22,664 nt of DNA from assembly GCA_964497825.1 (NCBI GenBank), contig CAZCFA010000043.1:1-22664 (forward strand), given 5' to 3'. Positions 7,837 to 15,176 of the stretch are shown piece by piece. The notes under the pieces were generated by a model. The model searched no databases. It was not told the origin of the DNA and saw nothing but the letters and a program-made list of their open reading frames with translations. Source of the DNA: RHKX01 sp964497825. GTDB lineage: Bacteria; Actinomycetota; Thermoleophilia; Solirubrobacterales; 70-9. A program made the translations under genes and the position numbers. Numbering within the stretch: the first letter of the stretch is position 1; the number at the start of each line of letters is the position of its first letter.

Positions 7837-7910
7837 TGCCCCCGGCAGGACTCGAACCTGCGACATCCGGCTTAGAAGGCCGGCGCTCTATCCAGCTGAG
7901 CTACGGGGGC
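7837..7910 (-). tRNA. tRNA-Arg (anticodon UCU)
   Basis: The minus strand folds as a cloverleaf: acceptor stem GCCCCCG with CGGGGGC, D-arm with AGCTGGATAGA, anticodon stem CCGGC/GCCGG around CTTCTAA (anticodon TCT), and T-arm with GGTTCGAGTCC. The discriminator base is A at 7837 and no CCA is encoded. UCU reads AGA and AGG, rare codons in such GC-rich genomes. Confidence 0.96.
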
Positions 7911-8070
7911 TCGGTCGCGGGCCAAGCGTAGTCGCCGCGCAGGCCGCTGCGGTCGCGGCCGCCCACGCAGCCTCATCCAAACGTCCAGCGGGCCCGGGGG
8001 CGGCGCAAGGGAGCCGGCTTCAGACCCGATGGGGGCCGGAATCCAGCAATCGGTCCGGGAGGTCCCCCAG
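7911..8070. other. intergenic spacer with divergent promoters expected
   Basis: This separates the 5' end of tRNA-Arg (minus strand) from the FGNC-repeat protein (plus strand). Both promoters should lie here, but I cannot pick out reliable -35 and -10 pairs. The ribosome binding site of the downstream gene is at 8057-8062. Confidence 0.3.
8057..8062 (+). promoter_or_regulatory. ribosome binding site deciding the FGNC-protein start
   Basis: GGGAGG eight bases before ATG 8071. It favours that ATG, which opens directly into a signal peptide, over the in-frame ATG at 8029. Confidence 0.7.
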
Positions 8071-8634
8071 ATGAACAAGCTCGCGATCCTGCTTGCGGCC
8101 CTGCTCGGGGTCGGAATGGCCCTCGCCGCTCCCGCGGTCGCGAAGCCGAAGCGCGGACCCGGGCCCGAGCGGGCGGCGAAGCTGCAGTGCGAGGCGCTCG
8201 CGGGGGCCGGCGGCGCGGCCTACGACGCCGCCTACGGGACGCGCGGAGCGCGGGCCTGCGTGCGGGCGGCGCGGCCCGCGGCCAGGGCCGCGGTCCGCGA
8301 GGGCGCCGCCGGCTGCCGGGCCGAGCGCGGCCACAGCGCCCGCTCGCGGGCCGCCTTCCGGCGCGAGTACGGCTCCGCGAGCGGTCGCAACGACGCCTTC
8401 GGCAACTGCGTCTCGGCGGCGCTCGAGGCGAGCCGACACGACGCGCTGGCCGCCTTCAAGCGCGCCATCCGCGAGTGCCGCGCCGAGCGCGGCGACAGCG
8501 AGGAGTCGCGGGCGGCGTTCGCGCAGCGCTACGGGCCGAGCAGCGACGACCCGCTGGCGATGTACCTGCCGAGCTGGGTCGCGTTCGGCAACTGCATCGT
8601 GATCAAGCTGATCGAGGAGGCCGGCGCCGGCTGA
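8071..8634 (+). CDS. secreted protein with FGNC-type tandem repeats
   Basis: From ATG 8071 the product is 187 residues. It opens with a clean signal peptide: a short basic start (MNKL), a hydrophobic core LAILLAALLGVGMALAA, and an APAVA-type cleavage site at about residue 24. The mature part holds a duplicated unit. Copy one has CRAERGHSARSRAAF, then YGSASGRNDAFGNCVSAAL. Copy two has CRAERGDSEESRAAF, then YGPSSDD, an insertion, and VAFGNCIVIKL. A degenerate earlier copy may precede them (QCEALAG, then YDAAYG). Each unit holds two Cys, suggesting disulfides in an exported protein. FGNC/FGKC-type repeats occur in other Solirubrobacterales exported proteins as I recall, but the function is unknown. 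The in-frame ATG at 8029 would add 14 residues before the signal peptide and is less likely. Confidence 0.75.
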   Translation: MNKLAILLAALLGVGMALAAPAVAKPKRGPGPERAAKLQCEALAGAGGAAYDAAYGTRGARACVRAARPAARAAVREGAAGCRAERGHSARSRAAFRREYGSASGRNDAFGNCVSAALEASRHDALAAFKRAIRECRAERGDSEESRAAFAQRYGPSSDDPLAMYLPSWVAFGNCIVIKLIEEAGAG

Positions 8635-8676
8635 TCGCCCGCGCGCCCGGGAGCCGATCTCGGTAATGCTGCGCGC

Positions 8677-9918
8677 GTGAGCGCAACCGGCGACCGGATC
8701 AGAGACATCTGCGGCTACGAGGCGCGGCTCGCCGGGACCGATGCGGAGCGGCGGCTGACCAACGCGCTCGCCGCCGAGCTCGAGGCGGCCGGCCACGGGG
8801 TCGAGATCGAGCCGACCTGGGTCCACCCGCAGTGGCCCGTCGTGCAGCTACTGCACTGCCTGGTCGCGATCGCGGGCAGCGTGGTCGCGCCGAGCGAGCC
8901 GGCGATCGGCTTCGCGCTCGTTCTCGCCGCGGCGACGTCGGCCTACCTCGACCTCAGCGGGCGGCTCTACCTGCTGCGCCTGCTGCTCTTCCGCCGCGCC
9001 TCGCAGAACCTGATCGCCCGGCCCGCCCGGTCCACCGCTCCGGGCCGCGAGCGCCTGATCCTCTGCGCCAACGTCGATGCGCCGCGAACCGGCGCCGTCT
9101 ACAACCCGAGGCCGCTGCGGCTGCTCGACGCCGCCGCCCGCCGCTTCCCGGTCGCCTCCGCGCCGACCCGGATCTGGTTCTGGTCGATCGCGCTGCTGCT
9201 CGTGCCGATCGGCGCGCGGATGGCCGGCCTCGACGCGGGCTGGCTCGCCTACGTCCAGCTCGCTCCGACCCTGGTCCTGATCGTCGCCTGCTTCGCGCTC
9301 GGCGAGATCGCCCTCTCCCCCGCCTCGCCCGGCGCCAACGCGAACGCATCCGGGATCGCCGCCGCGCTCGCGGCCGCCGGCCGGCTCACCGAGGAGCCAC
9401 CGGAGCACCTCGACGTCTCGCTGCTTCTGATCGGCGGCGGCGAGACGACGATGGAGGGGATGCGCTCGTTCCTGCGCTCGCACCGTCGCGAGCTCGATCG
9501 CGAGCGCACGATGGTCGTCTCGTTCGAGTCGGTCGGCCGCGGCAGCCCGCGCTTCGCGGTCTCGGGCGGGCTCGCGGTCTCGCTGCCGTTCGACCGCGAG
9601 CTGGTCGAGGCCTGCGCGGCGCTCGCCGCCGCCGGTCCGGAGCGAGCCGAGGCCCCGGCACCGCTGCGCGACGCGCGCGCGACCGCGGCGTTCCTCGCCC
9701 GGGCCCGGCGGCTGCGGGCGATCGCGCTCACCTGCCGCGAGCCCGACCGGGCGCTGCCGGCCGGCCACCACAGCCCGGACGATCTGCCGGCGGCGGTCGA
9801 CGAGGACGCGGTCGCGGCGGCGGCCGGCGTCGCCGTCGACGCGGTCCGCCTGATCGATCGCGAGCGCGCCCGCGCCGCGGCGGAGCCGGCCCGGGCCCCG
9901 GCCGGGCCCCCGGCCTGA
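8677..9918 (+). CDS. membrane protein with a degenerate M28-type (Zn peptidase-like) domain
   Basis: A 413-residue protein starting at GTG 8677. The fold markers of M28 aminopeptidases are present in order but altered. After RERLILCA comes NVD (132-134), where a zinc-binding HxD is expected. GANANASG (219-226) stands where family members have GADDNASG, so both Asp are lost. GGGETTMEG (253-261) replaces the Glu-Glu pair with Glu-Thr. SFESVG (282-287) has Glu for Asp. HHSPDDLP (364-371) keeps the final His. Hydrophobic segments at about 54-71, 75-92, 166-184 and 190-212 are inserted before and within the domain, so it is probably membrane-bound. Zinc peptidase activity is unlikely; a binding or scaffold role is an inference. 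The gene lies 42 bases after the FGNC-repeat gene on the same strand and may share its transcript. Confidence 0.72.
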   Translation: MSATGDRIRDICGYEARLAGTDAERRLTNALAAELEAAGHGVEIEPTWVHPQWPVVQLLHCLVAIAGSVVAPSEPAIGFALVLAAATSAYLDLSGRLYLLRLLLFRRASQNLIARPARSTAPGRERLILCANVDAPRTGAVYNPRPLRLLDAAARRFPVASAPTRIWFWSIALLLVPIGARMAGLDAGWLAYVQLAPTLVLIVACFALGEIALSPASPGANANASGIAAALAAAGRLTEEPPEHLDVSLLLIGGGETTMEGMRSFLRSHRRELDRERTMVVSFESVGRGSPRFAVSGGLAVSLPFDRELVEACAALAAAGPERAEAPAPLRDARATAAFLARARRLRAIALTCREPDRALPAGHHSPDDLPAAVDEDAVAAAAGVAVDAVRLIDRERARAAAEPARAPAGPPA

Positions 9919-9947
9919 ACGGGCCGGCAGGTTCCGCGGGTTCGCGT

Positions 9948-10020
9948 CCGAGCGGCCGGTCCCGGAGGCGCGGCGGCGGCGCGCCGGCGGGCCAGCCGAG
10001 CGGCCGGTCCCGGAGGCGCG
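9948..10020. repeat. 25-bp direct repeat in a convergent intergenic region
   Basis: Two identical 25-bp copies at 9948-9972 and 9996-10020, offset by 48 bp. Each begins CCGAGCGGCC and ends CGGAGGCGCG. A partial third copy (CCGAGCGGC) follows near 10054. They lie in the 161-bp gap between the convergent M28-like and carboxylase genes, where no gene is visible. They could act in termination or be a short duplication. Confidence 0.75.
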
Positions 10021-10079
10021 CCGCGACGCGGCCGGCGGGTCACCCCGCGGCGTGAGCCGAGCGGCGCCGCGGGCTTCGC

Positions 10080-11618
10080 TCAGACCGGCGTGATCGGGTT
10101 GTGGCGCTCGGTGAAGCTGCGGTCCTTGCCCTCGGCCTCGGCGTAGCGGCGGATCAGCTCGGCGCGCAGCTCGTCGGCCTCGATCACGGCGTCGACGACG
10201 AGCTCGGAGGCGAGGTTGAGGATGTCGATGTCGGCGGCGTACTGCTCGCGCTTGCGGGCGACGAACTCGGCCCGCTCGGCCTCGTCCTCGATCGCCTCGA
10301 TCTGGTTGAAGTAGACGGCGTTGACCGCCGCCTCCGGCCCCATCACCGCGACCTCGGCGCCGGGCAGCGCGATGCAGGCGTCGGGCTCGAAGGCCGGGCC
10401 CGCCATCGCGTAGAGGCCGGCGCCATAGGCCTTGCGGACGATGACCGAGATCTTCGGCACCGTCGCCGAGCTCATCGCGCTGATCATCTTCGCGCCGTGG
10501 CGGATGATCCCCTGGCGCTCGACCGCCCTGCCGATCATGAACCCGGGGACGTCGGCGAGGAACAGCAGCGGCATGTTGAAGGCGGCGGCGGTGGCGATGA
10601 ACCGCGCGGCCTTGTCGGCGGAGTCGACGAACAGCACGCCGCCCTTCTGCTTCGGCTGGTTGGCGACGATCGCGATCGCGCGGCCCTCGAGCCGGGCGTA
10701 GCCGACGACGAGCTCCTTCGCCCAGCGGGCGTGGACCTCGAGGAAGGTGTCGGCGTCGCAGACGCCCTCGATCAGGTCGCGGACGTCGAACGGCGTCTTC
10801 TCGTCGCCGGGAACCACCTGCGACGGCGGCCTGCCGGGGTCGGGCTCGCCCGGCGCCGCCGGCGGCGGCTCCTCGCGGAAGTTGGTCGGCATGTAGGCGA
10901 GGTAGTCGCGGGCGAGCTCGATCGCCGCCTCGTCGCTGGGGGCGAGGAAGTGCCCGCAGCCGGAGACGCCGGTGTGCATCCGGGCCCCGCCCATCTCCTC
11001 CAGGGTCACGTCCTCGCCGATCACCATCTGCGCCATCCGCGGCGAGCCGAGGTACATCGAGGCGTTGCCGTCGCGCATGATCACGACGTCGCAGAAGGCG
11101 GGGATGTAGGCGCCGCCGGCGGCCGAGGGGCCGAACAGGACGCAGACCTGCGGCACCCGTCCCGACATCCGTACCTCGTTGTGGAAGATCCGGCCGGCGC
11201 CGCGGCGGCCCGGGAACATCTTCACCTGATCGGTGATCCGGGCCCCGGCCGAATCGACGAGGTAGACCATCGGCAGCTCGAGCCGCAGCGCCCGCTCCTG
11301 GATCCGGATGATCTTCTCGACCGTCTTCGCCCCCCAGGAGCCGGCCTTGACGGTCGGATCGTTGGCCATCACCGCGACCCGGCGGCCACCGATCGTGCCG
11401 AGTCCGGTGACGACGCCGTCGGCGCCGAGCCCGTCCTGCTCCCAGTTCGCGAGCAGGCCCTCCTCGGAGAGGCTGCCGGGGTCGAGCAGCAGCGCGACGC
11501 GCTCGCGGACCGGCAGCTTGCCCTGCTCGGCGATCTTGCCGTGGTGGCGCTCGGGGCCGCCGGCGAGCCCGGCCGCGGTCGCGCGCTCCAGCGGCGAGGT
11601 GTCGCGGGTCCCGCTCAC
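10080..11618 (-). CDS. biotin-dependent acyl-CoA carboxylase, carboxyltransferase (beta) subunit
   Basis: A 512-residue carboxyltransferase that moves CO2 from carboxybiotin to an acyl-CoA. The two crotonase-fold halves and their oxyanion-hole loops are clear: GPSAAGGAYIPA at 163-174 and KAYGAGLYAMAG at 396-407, with YLVDSAGARI and LFLADVPGFMIG as the matching strands. PccB, AccD and MccB relatives are 500-540 residues. The sequence has both the MCC-like GRIFHNEVRMSG stretch and PCC-like EEMGGARMHTGVSG, so propionyl-, acetyl- or methylcrotonyl-CoA cannot be decided here. A Pro-rich insertion at about 249-270 is unusual. The biotin carboxylase and biotin carrier subunits are not in the window. 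The GTG start at 11618 is four bases after the DivIVA-like stop, so the two genes are surely co-transcribed. Confidence 0.88.
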   Translation of the reverse strand: MSGTRDTSPLERATAAGLAGGPERHHGKIAEQGKLPVRERVALLLDPGSLSEEGLLANWEQDGLGADGVVTGLGTIGGRRVAVMANDPTVKAGSWGAKTVEKIIRIQERALRLELPMVYLVDSAGARITDQVKMFPGRRGAGRIFHNEVRMSGRVPQVCVLFGPSAAGGAYIPAFCDVVIMRDGNASMYLGSPRMAQMVIGEDVTLEEMGGARMHTGVSGCGHFLAPSDEAAIELARDYLAYMPTNFREEPPPAAPGEPDPGRPPSQVVPGDEKTPFDVRDLIEGVCDADTFLEVHARWAKELVVGYARLEGRAIAIVANQPKQKGGVLFVDSADKAARFIATAAAFNMPLLFLADVPGFMIGRAVERQGIIRHGAKMISAMSSATVPKISVIVRKAYGAGLYAMAGPAFEPDACIALPGAEVAVMGPEAAVNAVYFNQIEAIEDEAERAEFVARKREQYAADIDILNLASELVVDAVIEADELRAELIRRYAEAEGKDRSFTERHNPITPV

Positions 11619-11622
11619 CCGA

Positions 11623-12624
11623 TCACAGCAGCGGGTCGCTGGGGTCGCCCTCGTCGGCGGGAAGCTCGGTGCCCTCGCGGTGGCGGCGGCGCTCGAGCTC
11701 GGCCTCGCGGGCGCGCTCGCGCTCGTCGGTGTCGAACTCGTCGACCATCACCGACGTCTCGCCCTCGGCGGCGGCGCTCCGATCGTCGCTTGCGGCTTGC
11801 TCGGCGGCGGCCGTCGTCGTCGCCTCCGCGGCCGGATCGGCCCGATCCGCGGCGCCGCCGGGCGGCGACGAAGCGGACTCGGGGATCCGGTGCTCCTGGA
11901 CCGCGCCCGGGTCGAACGGCTCGGGCTCGTCCTCGGGCTCGTCCGGCCGCGGTCCGGCGGGCAGCTCGTTGACGCCGGTCTCGGCCTCCTCGATCGCGCT
12001 CTGCAGGTCCTCGGGGATCTCGAGGTCCTCGCCGCCGGGGCCCTCGACGACGCCGCGGATGCCGCTGGTCAGCGACTCGAGGTTGGCGAGGATGCCGTCC
12101 CGCGTCTTCACCAGGCCGGCGATCTCGCGCTCGATGCCGGCCGTTCGCCGCTTCGCCTCGGCCTCCGCCTCCTGCAGGCGCGCGTCGGCGCGCCCGACCT
12201 TCTCCTGCGCCTCGGCCTCGGCCTTGGTCCGCAGGTCGGAGGCCTCGCGGGCCGCCGCCTCGGCCGAGATCCGCACGTGCTCGTCGGCGGCGCGGCGGGT
12301 CTCCTGCGCGTACTCGTCGGCGGAGCTGCGCGCCTCGGCCGCCTCGCGCGCGGCCGCCTCGCGCGCCTGCTTCGCCTCGTCGCGGGCCTCGCCGAGGATC
12401 GACTCGGCGCCCTCCTGGGCCGCGGCGAGGATCGCGCCGGTGCGCTCGCCGACCCGCTCGAGCTCCCGCTTGATCAGCTCCGTCCGGGTCTGGTCGGTGC
12501 CGCCGGTCTCGAGCCAGTCGGCGAGCTCGCGCAGGTAGGCGTCGACGGCCTCGGAGTCGTAGCCGCCGCGCCGCACGGTCGCAAACCGGGCGGTCCTCAG
12601 CTTTTCGATGAAGTCATCGGCCAT
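11623..12624 (-). CDS. DivIVA-domain coiled-coil protein
   Basis: A 333-residue cytoplasmic protein. The N-terminus (FIEKLRTARFATVRRGGYD, then SEAVDAYLRELADWL) matches the DivIVA membrane-curvature-binding domain, with the short YDxxxVDxFL-type motif at 22-31. A long Ala/Glu/Arg coiled coil spans about 45-190, and the tail from about 200 is acidic and Pro-rich (EDEPEPFDPGAV) and probably disordered. Actinobacterial DivIVA/Wag31 proteins mark cell poles or septa and recruit wall-synthesis enzymes. Whether this one is the principal DivIVA is unclear, because the true wag31 normally sits by the division and cell wall cluster. It lies between the hydroxybutyryl-CoA dehydrogenase (45 bp upstream) and the carboxylase (4 bp downstream) on one strand. 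An ATPase-stalk-like or SMC-like coil is the alternative reading. Confidence 0.75.
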   Translation of the reverse strand: MADDFIEKLRTARFATVRRGGYDSEAVDAYLRELADWLETGGTDQTRTELIKRELERVGERTGAILAAAQEGAESILGEARDEAKQAREAAAREAAEARSSADEYAQETRRAADEHVRISAEAAAREASDLRTKAEAEAQEKVGRADARLQEAEAEAKRRTAGIEREIAGLVKTRDGILANLESLTSGIRGVVEGPGGEDLEIPEDLQSAIEEAETGVNELPAGPRPDEPEDEPEPFDPGAVQEHRIPESASSPPGGAADRADPAAEATTTAAAEQAASDDRSAAAEGETSVMVDEFDTDERERAREAELERRRHREGTELPADEGDPSDPLL

Positions 12625-12669
12625 TCGCGGTCAGGGGCCACATTGTTGCGCCCCGCCTGCCCGGAGCGA

Positions 12670-13554
12670 TCAGAGGCCGAGCTCGGTCGGGACCGGCCGC
12701 TCGCCGGAGTAGTCGTAGAAGCCCTTGCCCGACTTCTTCCCGTACCAGCCGGCGGCGACCATCTTCCGCAGCGTCGGCGGCGCCGCGAAGCGGCGCTCCG
12801 CGTACTCGGCGAACATCACGCCGGCGATCGAGTTGAGCGTGTCGAGGCCGACGAAGTCGGACAGCGTCAGCGGGCCCATCGGGTGCGCGGCGCCGCCCTT
12901 CATCGCGATGTCGATCTCCTCGATCGAGCCGAAGCCCTCCTCGTAGGCGCGGATCGCGTCGAGCATGTAGGGGACGAGCAGCCGGTTGACGATGAACCCG
13001 GCCTTGTCCTTGGCGGCGACGACGGTCTTGCCGAGCTGCGCGCCGAACTCGTTGCCGAGCGCCAGCGCCTGCTCCGAGGTCGTCACCGCCTGCACGACCT
13101 CGAGCAGCGGCATCACCTGCGCCGGGTTGAAGAAGTGCAGGCCGAGGAACCGGTCGGGGCGGCTCGTCGACGCCGCCTGGTCGATCACCGGCAGCGACGA
13201 GGTGTTGGTCGCGAACACCGCCTCGGGCTTGACGACCGCATCGACCTCGGCCCACATCTCGAGCTTGCCGGCGAGGTCCTCGGTCATCGCCTCGATCACG
13301 AGGTCGCGGTCGGCGAGCTCGCCGTAATCGGTGGTGCCGTTGATCCGGGCGCGGATCGCGTCGGCGTCGGCCTGCTCGAGCTTGCCCTTCTCGACCGCGC
13401 GACCGAGCTGCTTGTCGATCATCGCGATGGCCTTCGCCAGCTTCTCGTCGCTGACCTCGCGCAGGACCACCTCGGCGCCCGCCTGGGCGCTGATCTGCGC
13501 GATCCCGTGACCCATCAGGCCGCCGCCAACGATTCCAACCTTGCTGATCGCCAT
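12670..13554 (-). CDS. 3-hydroxybutyryl-CoA dehydrogenase
   Basis: A 294-residue single-function 3-hydroxyacyl-CoA dehydrogenase (Hbd/PaaH/FadB2 type; usual length 280-295) that interconverts 3-hydroxybutyryl-CoA and acetoacetyl-CoA with NAD(P). The dinucleotide fold starts at once: KVGIVGGGLMGHGIAQ with GGGLMG at 10-15. ATNTSSLPV is at 115-123. The catalytic His is residue 140 in GLHFFNPAQVMPLLEVV, with its Glu partner at 152. The C-terminal dimer domain has KDKAGFIVNRLLVPYMLDA and GLDTLNSIA, ending in YGKKSGKGFYDYS. ATG 13554 follows a purine-rich AGAGGCAGAG. It heads the run with DivIVA and the carboxylase and fits fatty-acid or PHB-type metabolism. Confidence 0.93.
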   Translation of the reverse strand: MAISKVGIVGGGLMGHGIAQISAQAGAEVVLREVSDEKLAKAIAMIDKQLGRAVEKGKLEQADADAIRARINGTTDYGELADRDLVIEAMTEDLAGKLEMWAEVDAVVKPEAVFATNTSSLPVIDQAASTSRPDRFLGLHFFNPAQVMPLLEVVQAVTTSEQALALGNEFGAQLGKTVVAAKDKAGFIVNRLLVPYMLDAIRAYEEGFGSIEEIDIAMKGGAAHPMGPLTLSDFVGLDTLNSIAGVMFAEYAERRFAAPPTLRKMVAAGWYGKKSGKGFYDYSGERPVPTELGL

Positions 13555-13754
13555 CTCTGCCTCTCGAAGCCTTTCCGCTGTGTGAACGTGCGGCGGCGGA
13601 GGCTAGCGGTGCAGGGGCAGTGGGCGCTTCCGCGCCAAGCGGCGGCGGCCGCGCCAGTGAAAGGGCGCACCCGCTGCATCTCGGCACGCTCTGGCGCCCG
13701 AATCGGCACGCAGCGCCACCCATGCGCGCGGCGCTGACCGCGAGGCTGGCTCGC
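13555..13754. other. divergent intergenic region
   Basis: This 200-bp stretch separates the hydroxybutyryl-CoA dehydrogenase (minus) from the AbiEi/DUF559 gene (plus). It must hold both promoters. A TAGCCT that fits TANNNT is at 13600-13605 on the minus strand, but no well-spaced -35 is visible. A short GGCGC/GCGCC hairpin is near 13624-13637. Confidence 0.3.
13742..13745 (+). promoter_or_regulatory. ribosome binding site deciding the AbiEi/DUF559 start
   Basis: GAGG nine bases before ATG 13755. It supports this start over the in-frame ATGs at 13722 and 13620, whose extra residues do not match the family. Confidence 0.45.
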
Positions 13755-14735
13755 ATGGAGCGTCAGTGGACAGAAACGGCCGGCCACCGTCCGGAACCGT
13801 CCATCGAGCGGACGATTCGCGCCGTCGCTGCGCGTCAGCTTCAGCTCGTCGACACCGCGCAGCTTCAGGCGGCCGGACTCAGCCCTCGCGGCGCCCGGCA
13901 CCGCGCCCGCTCCGGCTCGCTGCACCGGATGCACCGCAACGTCTACGCCCTCCACCCCCCGCCCCACTCCGCGGCGCAGCGGTATCTGGCCGCGACGATG
14001 ACGTTCGGGCCCGGGACCCGGCTCAGCCACGGCGCGTCCGGGTTGCATCAGGGTTTCTGCGACCGAGATCACGCGCCGCGGGTCGAGGTGGTCACGGCGC
14101 ACCCCGGCGCCCGGTCCCGGGACGGGATCGTCTGCCATCGCGACACGGTGGTGGACCCTCGGGACCGGCGCATCCGGCACGGCGTCCCGTGCGTGTCCGC
14201 CGATCTCGTGCTGGTCCAGCTGGCACCGCGCCTGGACGAGGGCGAGCTGGAACGCATCCTCGTCGCGGCGGAATCGCTCGGGTATCTCAAGCGCGGACGG
14301 CTCGCCGAACTCGTCGCCGAGCGTCGCGGCCGCCCGGGCATCCCGAAGCTCGAGCGGCTGCTGCGGTTCGAGCCGGCGCTCAGCCGGTCGCAGCTCGAGC
14401 TGCTGTTCCTGCCGCTGTGGCGCCCCGCGGGGCTCGAACGGCCGCTGACGAACCATCCGATCGCGGTGCCCGACCCCGCCGGTCCCCTCGAGGTCGACTT
14501 CTACTGGCCGGCGCTGGAGATGGTCGTCGAGGCCGACTCCCAGCGCTTCCACGGGGACTGGGAGCGGGCCGAGATCGACCGCGAGCGTGATCAGCTCCTC
14601 GCGTTGGCGGGCAAGGTCTGCCATCGCTTCGTGCGCGGCCGGGTCGCGGACGATCCGCTCGGATGCGCGGAGCGCCTGCGGGCCCTCGCCGCTGCGAGGG
14701 CGGCGCAGATCGGGACGAGGCTGCGAGCGGCCTGA
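13755..14735 (+). CDS. AbiEi-antitoxin-like winged helix plus DUF559 (Vsr-like nuclease fold) protein
   Basis: From ATG 13755 the product is 326 residues. The N-terminal part has the AbiEi-type winged helix: RTIRAVAARQLQLVDTAQL, LSPRGARHRARSG, and LHRMHRNVYAL, the usual HRGVYA-like wing. The C-terminal domain is DUF559, related to Vsr and other PD-(D/E)xK nucleases, with the acidic residues in place: Asp248 in EVDFYW, Glu259 and Asp261 in MVVEAD, then QRFHGDWERAEIDRERD and a final VCHRFVRGRV strand. This fusion is common and often multi-copy in actinobacteria. Automated tools often label it a type IV antitoxin, but no AbiEii-like toxin partner lies beside it here, so an antitoxin role is unsupported. 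Nuclease activity is possible from the intact motif but unproven. It converges on the NTF2-like gene. Confidence 0.8.
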   Translation: MERQWTETAGHRPEPSIERTIRAVAARQLQLVDTAQLQAAGLSPRGARHRARSGSLHRMHRNVYALHPPPHSAAQRYLAATMTFGPGTRLSHGASGLHQGFCDRDHAPRVEVVTAHPGARSRDGIVCHRDTVVDPRDRRIRHGVPCVSADLVLVQLAPRLDEGELERILVAAESLGYLKRGRLAELVAERRGRPGIPKLERLLRFEPALSRSQLELLFLPLWRPAGLERPLTNHPIAVPDPAGPLEVDFYWPALEMVVEADSQRFHGDWERAEIDRERDQLLALAGKVCHRFVRGRVADDPLGCAERLRALAAARAAQIGTRLRAA

Positions 14736-14762
14736 CCAGGGCGAGGCGCTGCGGCGGCGGCG

Positions 14763-15161
14763 TCAGCTCGGCTGGACCACGCCCAGCGCCTCGAAGCGCT
14801 CACCCATTGCCACGGCGAGAGCGTTGAGGCCGCTCAGAGGCCTCGCCATCACCTTCAGCTCGGTGACCAGGCCGTCCTCGCCGAAGGTCAGCAGGTCGAG
14901 GCCATCGACCCGGCGCTCGCCGACCCGCGCGTCGAAGATCAGCGTCGCGACCCGCGCCTCGGCGTCCTCGAGCCGGTGCACGTAGGTGAAGTCCTCGAAC
15001 ACCTTCATCGCGCCCTCGGCGAGGATCGTGCCGACCACCTCGGCGCCCTCGTAGGGCTTGAAGACGACCGGGCTGAAGAAGCGGACGCCGGGATCGAGGG
15101 TCGCTCGCAGCGCATCCCCGTCGCCGGCGTGGACGGCGTCTACGAAGGCGTCGTGGAGCAT
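14763..15161 (-). CDS. SnoaL/NTF2-like small protein
   Basis: A 132-residue protein of the NTF2-like alpha+beta cone fold. It opens with a helix pair (HDAFVDAVHAGDGDALRATL), then DPGVRFFSPVVFKPYEG, and three or four curved strands (DFTYVHRLEDAEARVATLIF, then ARVGERRVDGLDLLTF, and a LVTELKVMARPL strand). GLVTELKVMARP is the typical terminal strand. Family members include small isomerases and polyketide cyclases but most are uncharacterised, so no reaction is assigned. A GTG at 15170 would add three residues. ATG 15161 is preferred because a TAGGGT -10 element ends seven bases before it, as expected for a leaderless mRNA. Confidence 0.75.
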   Translation of the reverse strand: MLHDAFVDAVHAGDGDALRATLDPGVRFFSPVVFKPYEGAEVVGTILAEGAMKVFEDFTYVHRLEDAEARVATLIFDARVGERRVDGLDLLTFGEDGLVTELKVMARPLSGLNALAVAMGERFEALGVVQPS

Positions 15162-15168
15162 GCAATCC

Positions 15169-15174
15169 ACCCTA
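15169..15174 (-). promoter_or_regulatory. -10 element for a leaderless NTF2-like mRNA
   Basis: TAGGGT on the minus strand fits the actinobacterial TANNNT -10 and ends seven bases before ATG 15161, so transcription should begin at or next to the start codon. No good -35 is visible. Confidence 0.5.
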
Positions 15175-15176
15175 TA

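Noticed and set aside
9948..10020. CRISPR array
   Set aside because: There are only two full copies, the 23-bp intervening sequence is as GC-rich and repeat-like as the copies, and no cas genes are nearby.
11308..13737. An 809-codon plus-strand open frame spanning three genes
   Set aside because: It crosses the carboxylase, DivIVA-like and dehydrogenase genes on the opposite strand and shows only Arg/Gly/Leu-rich shadow sequence.
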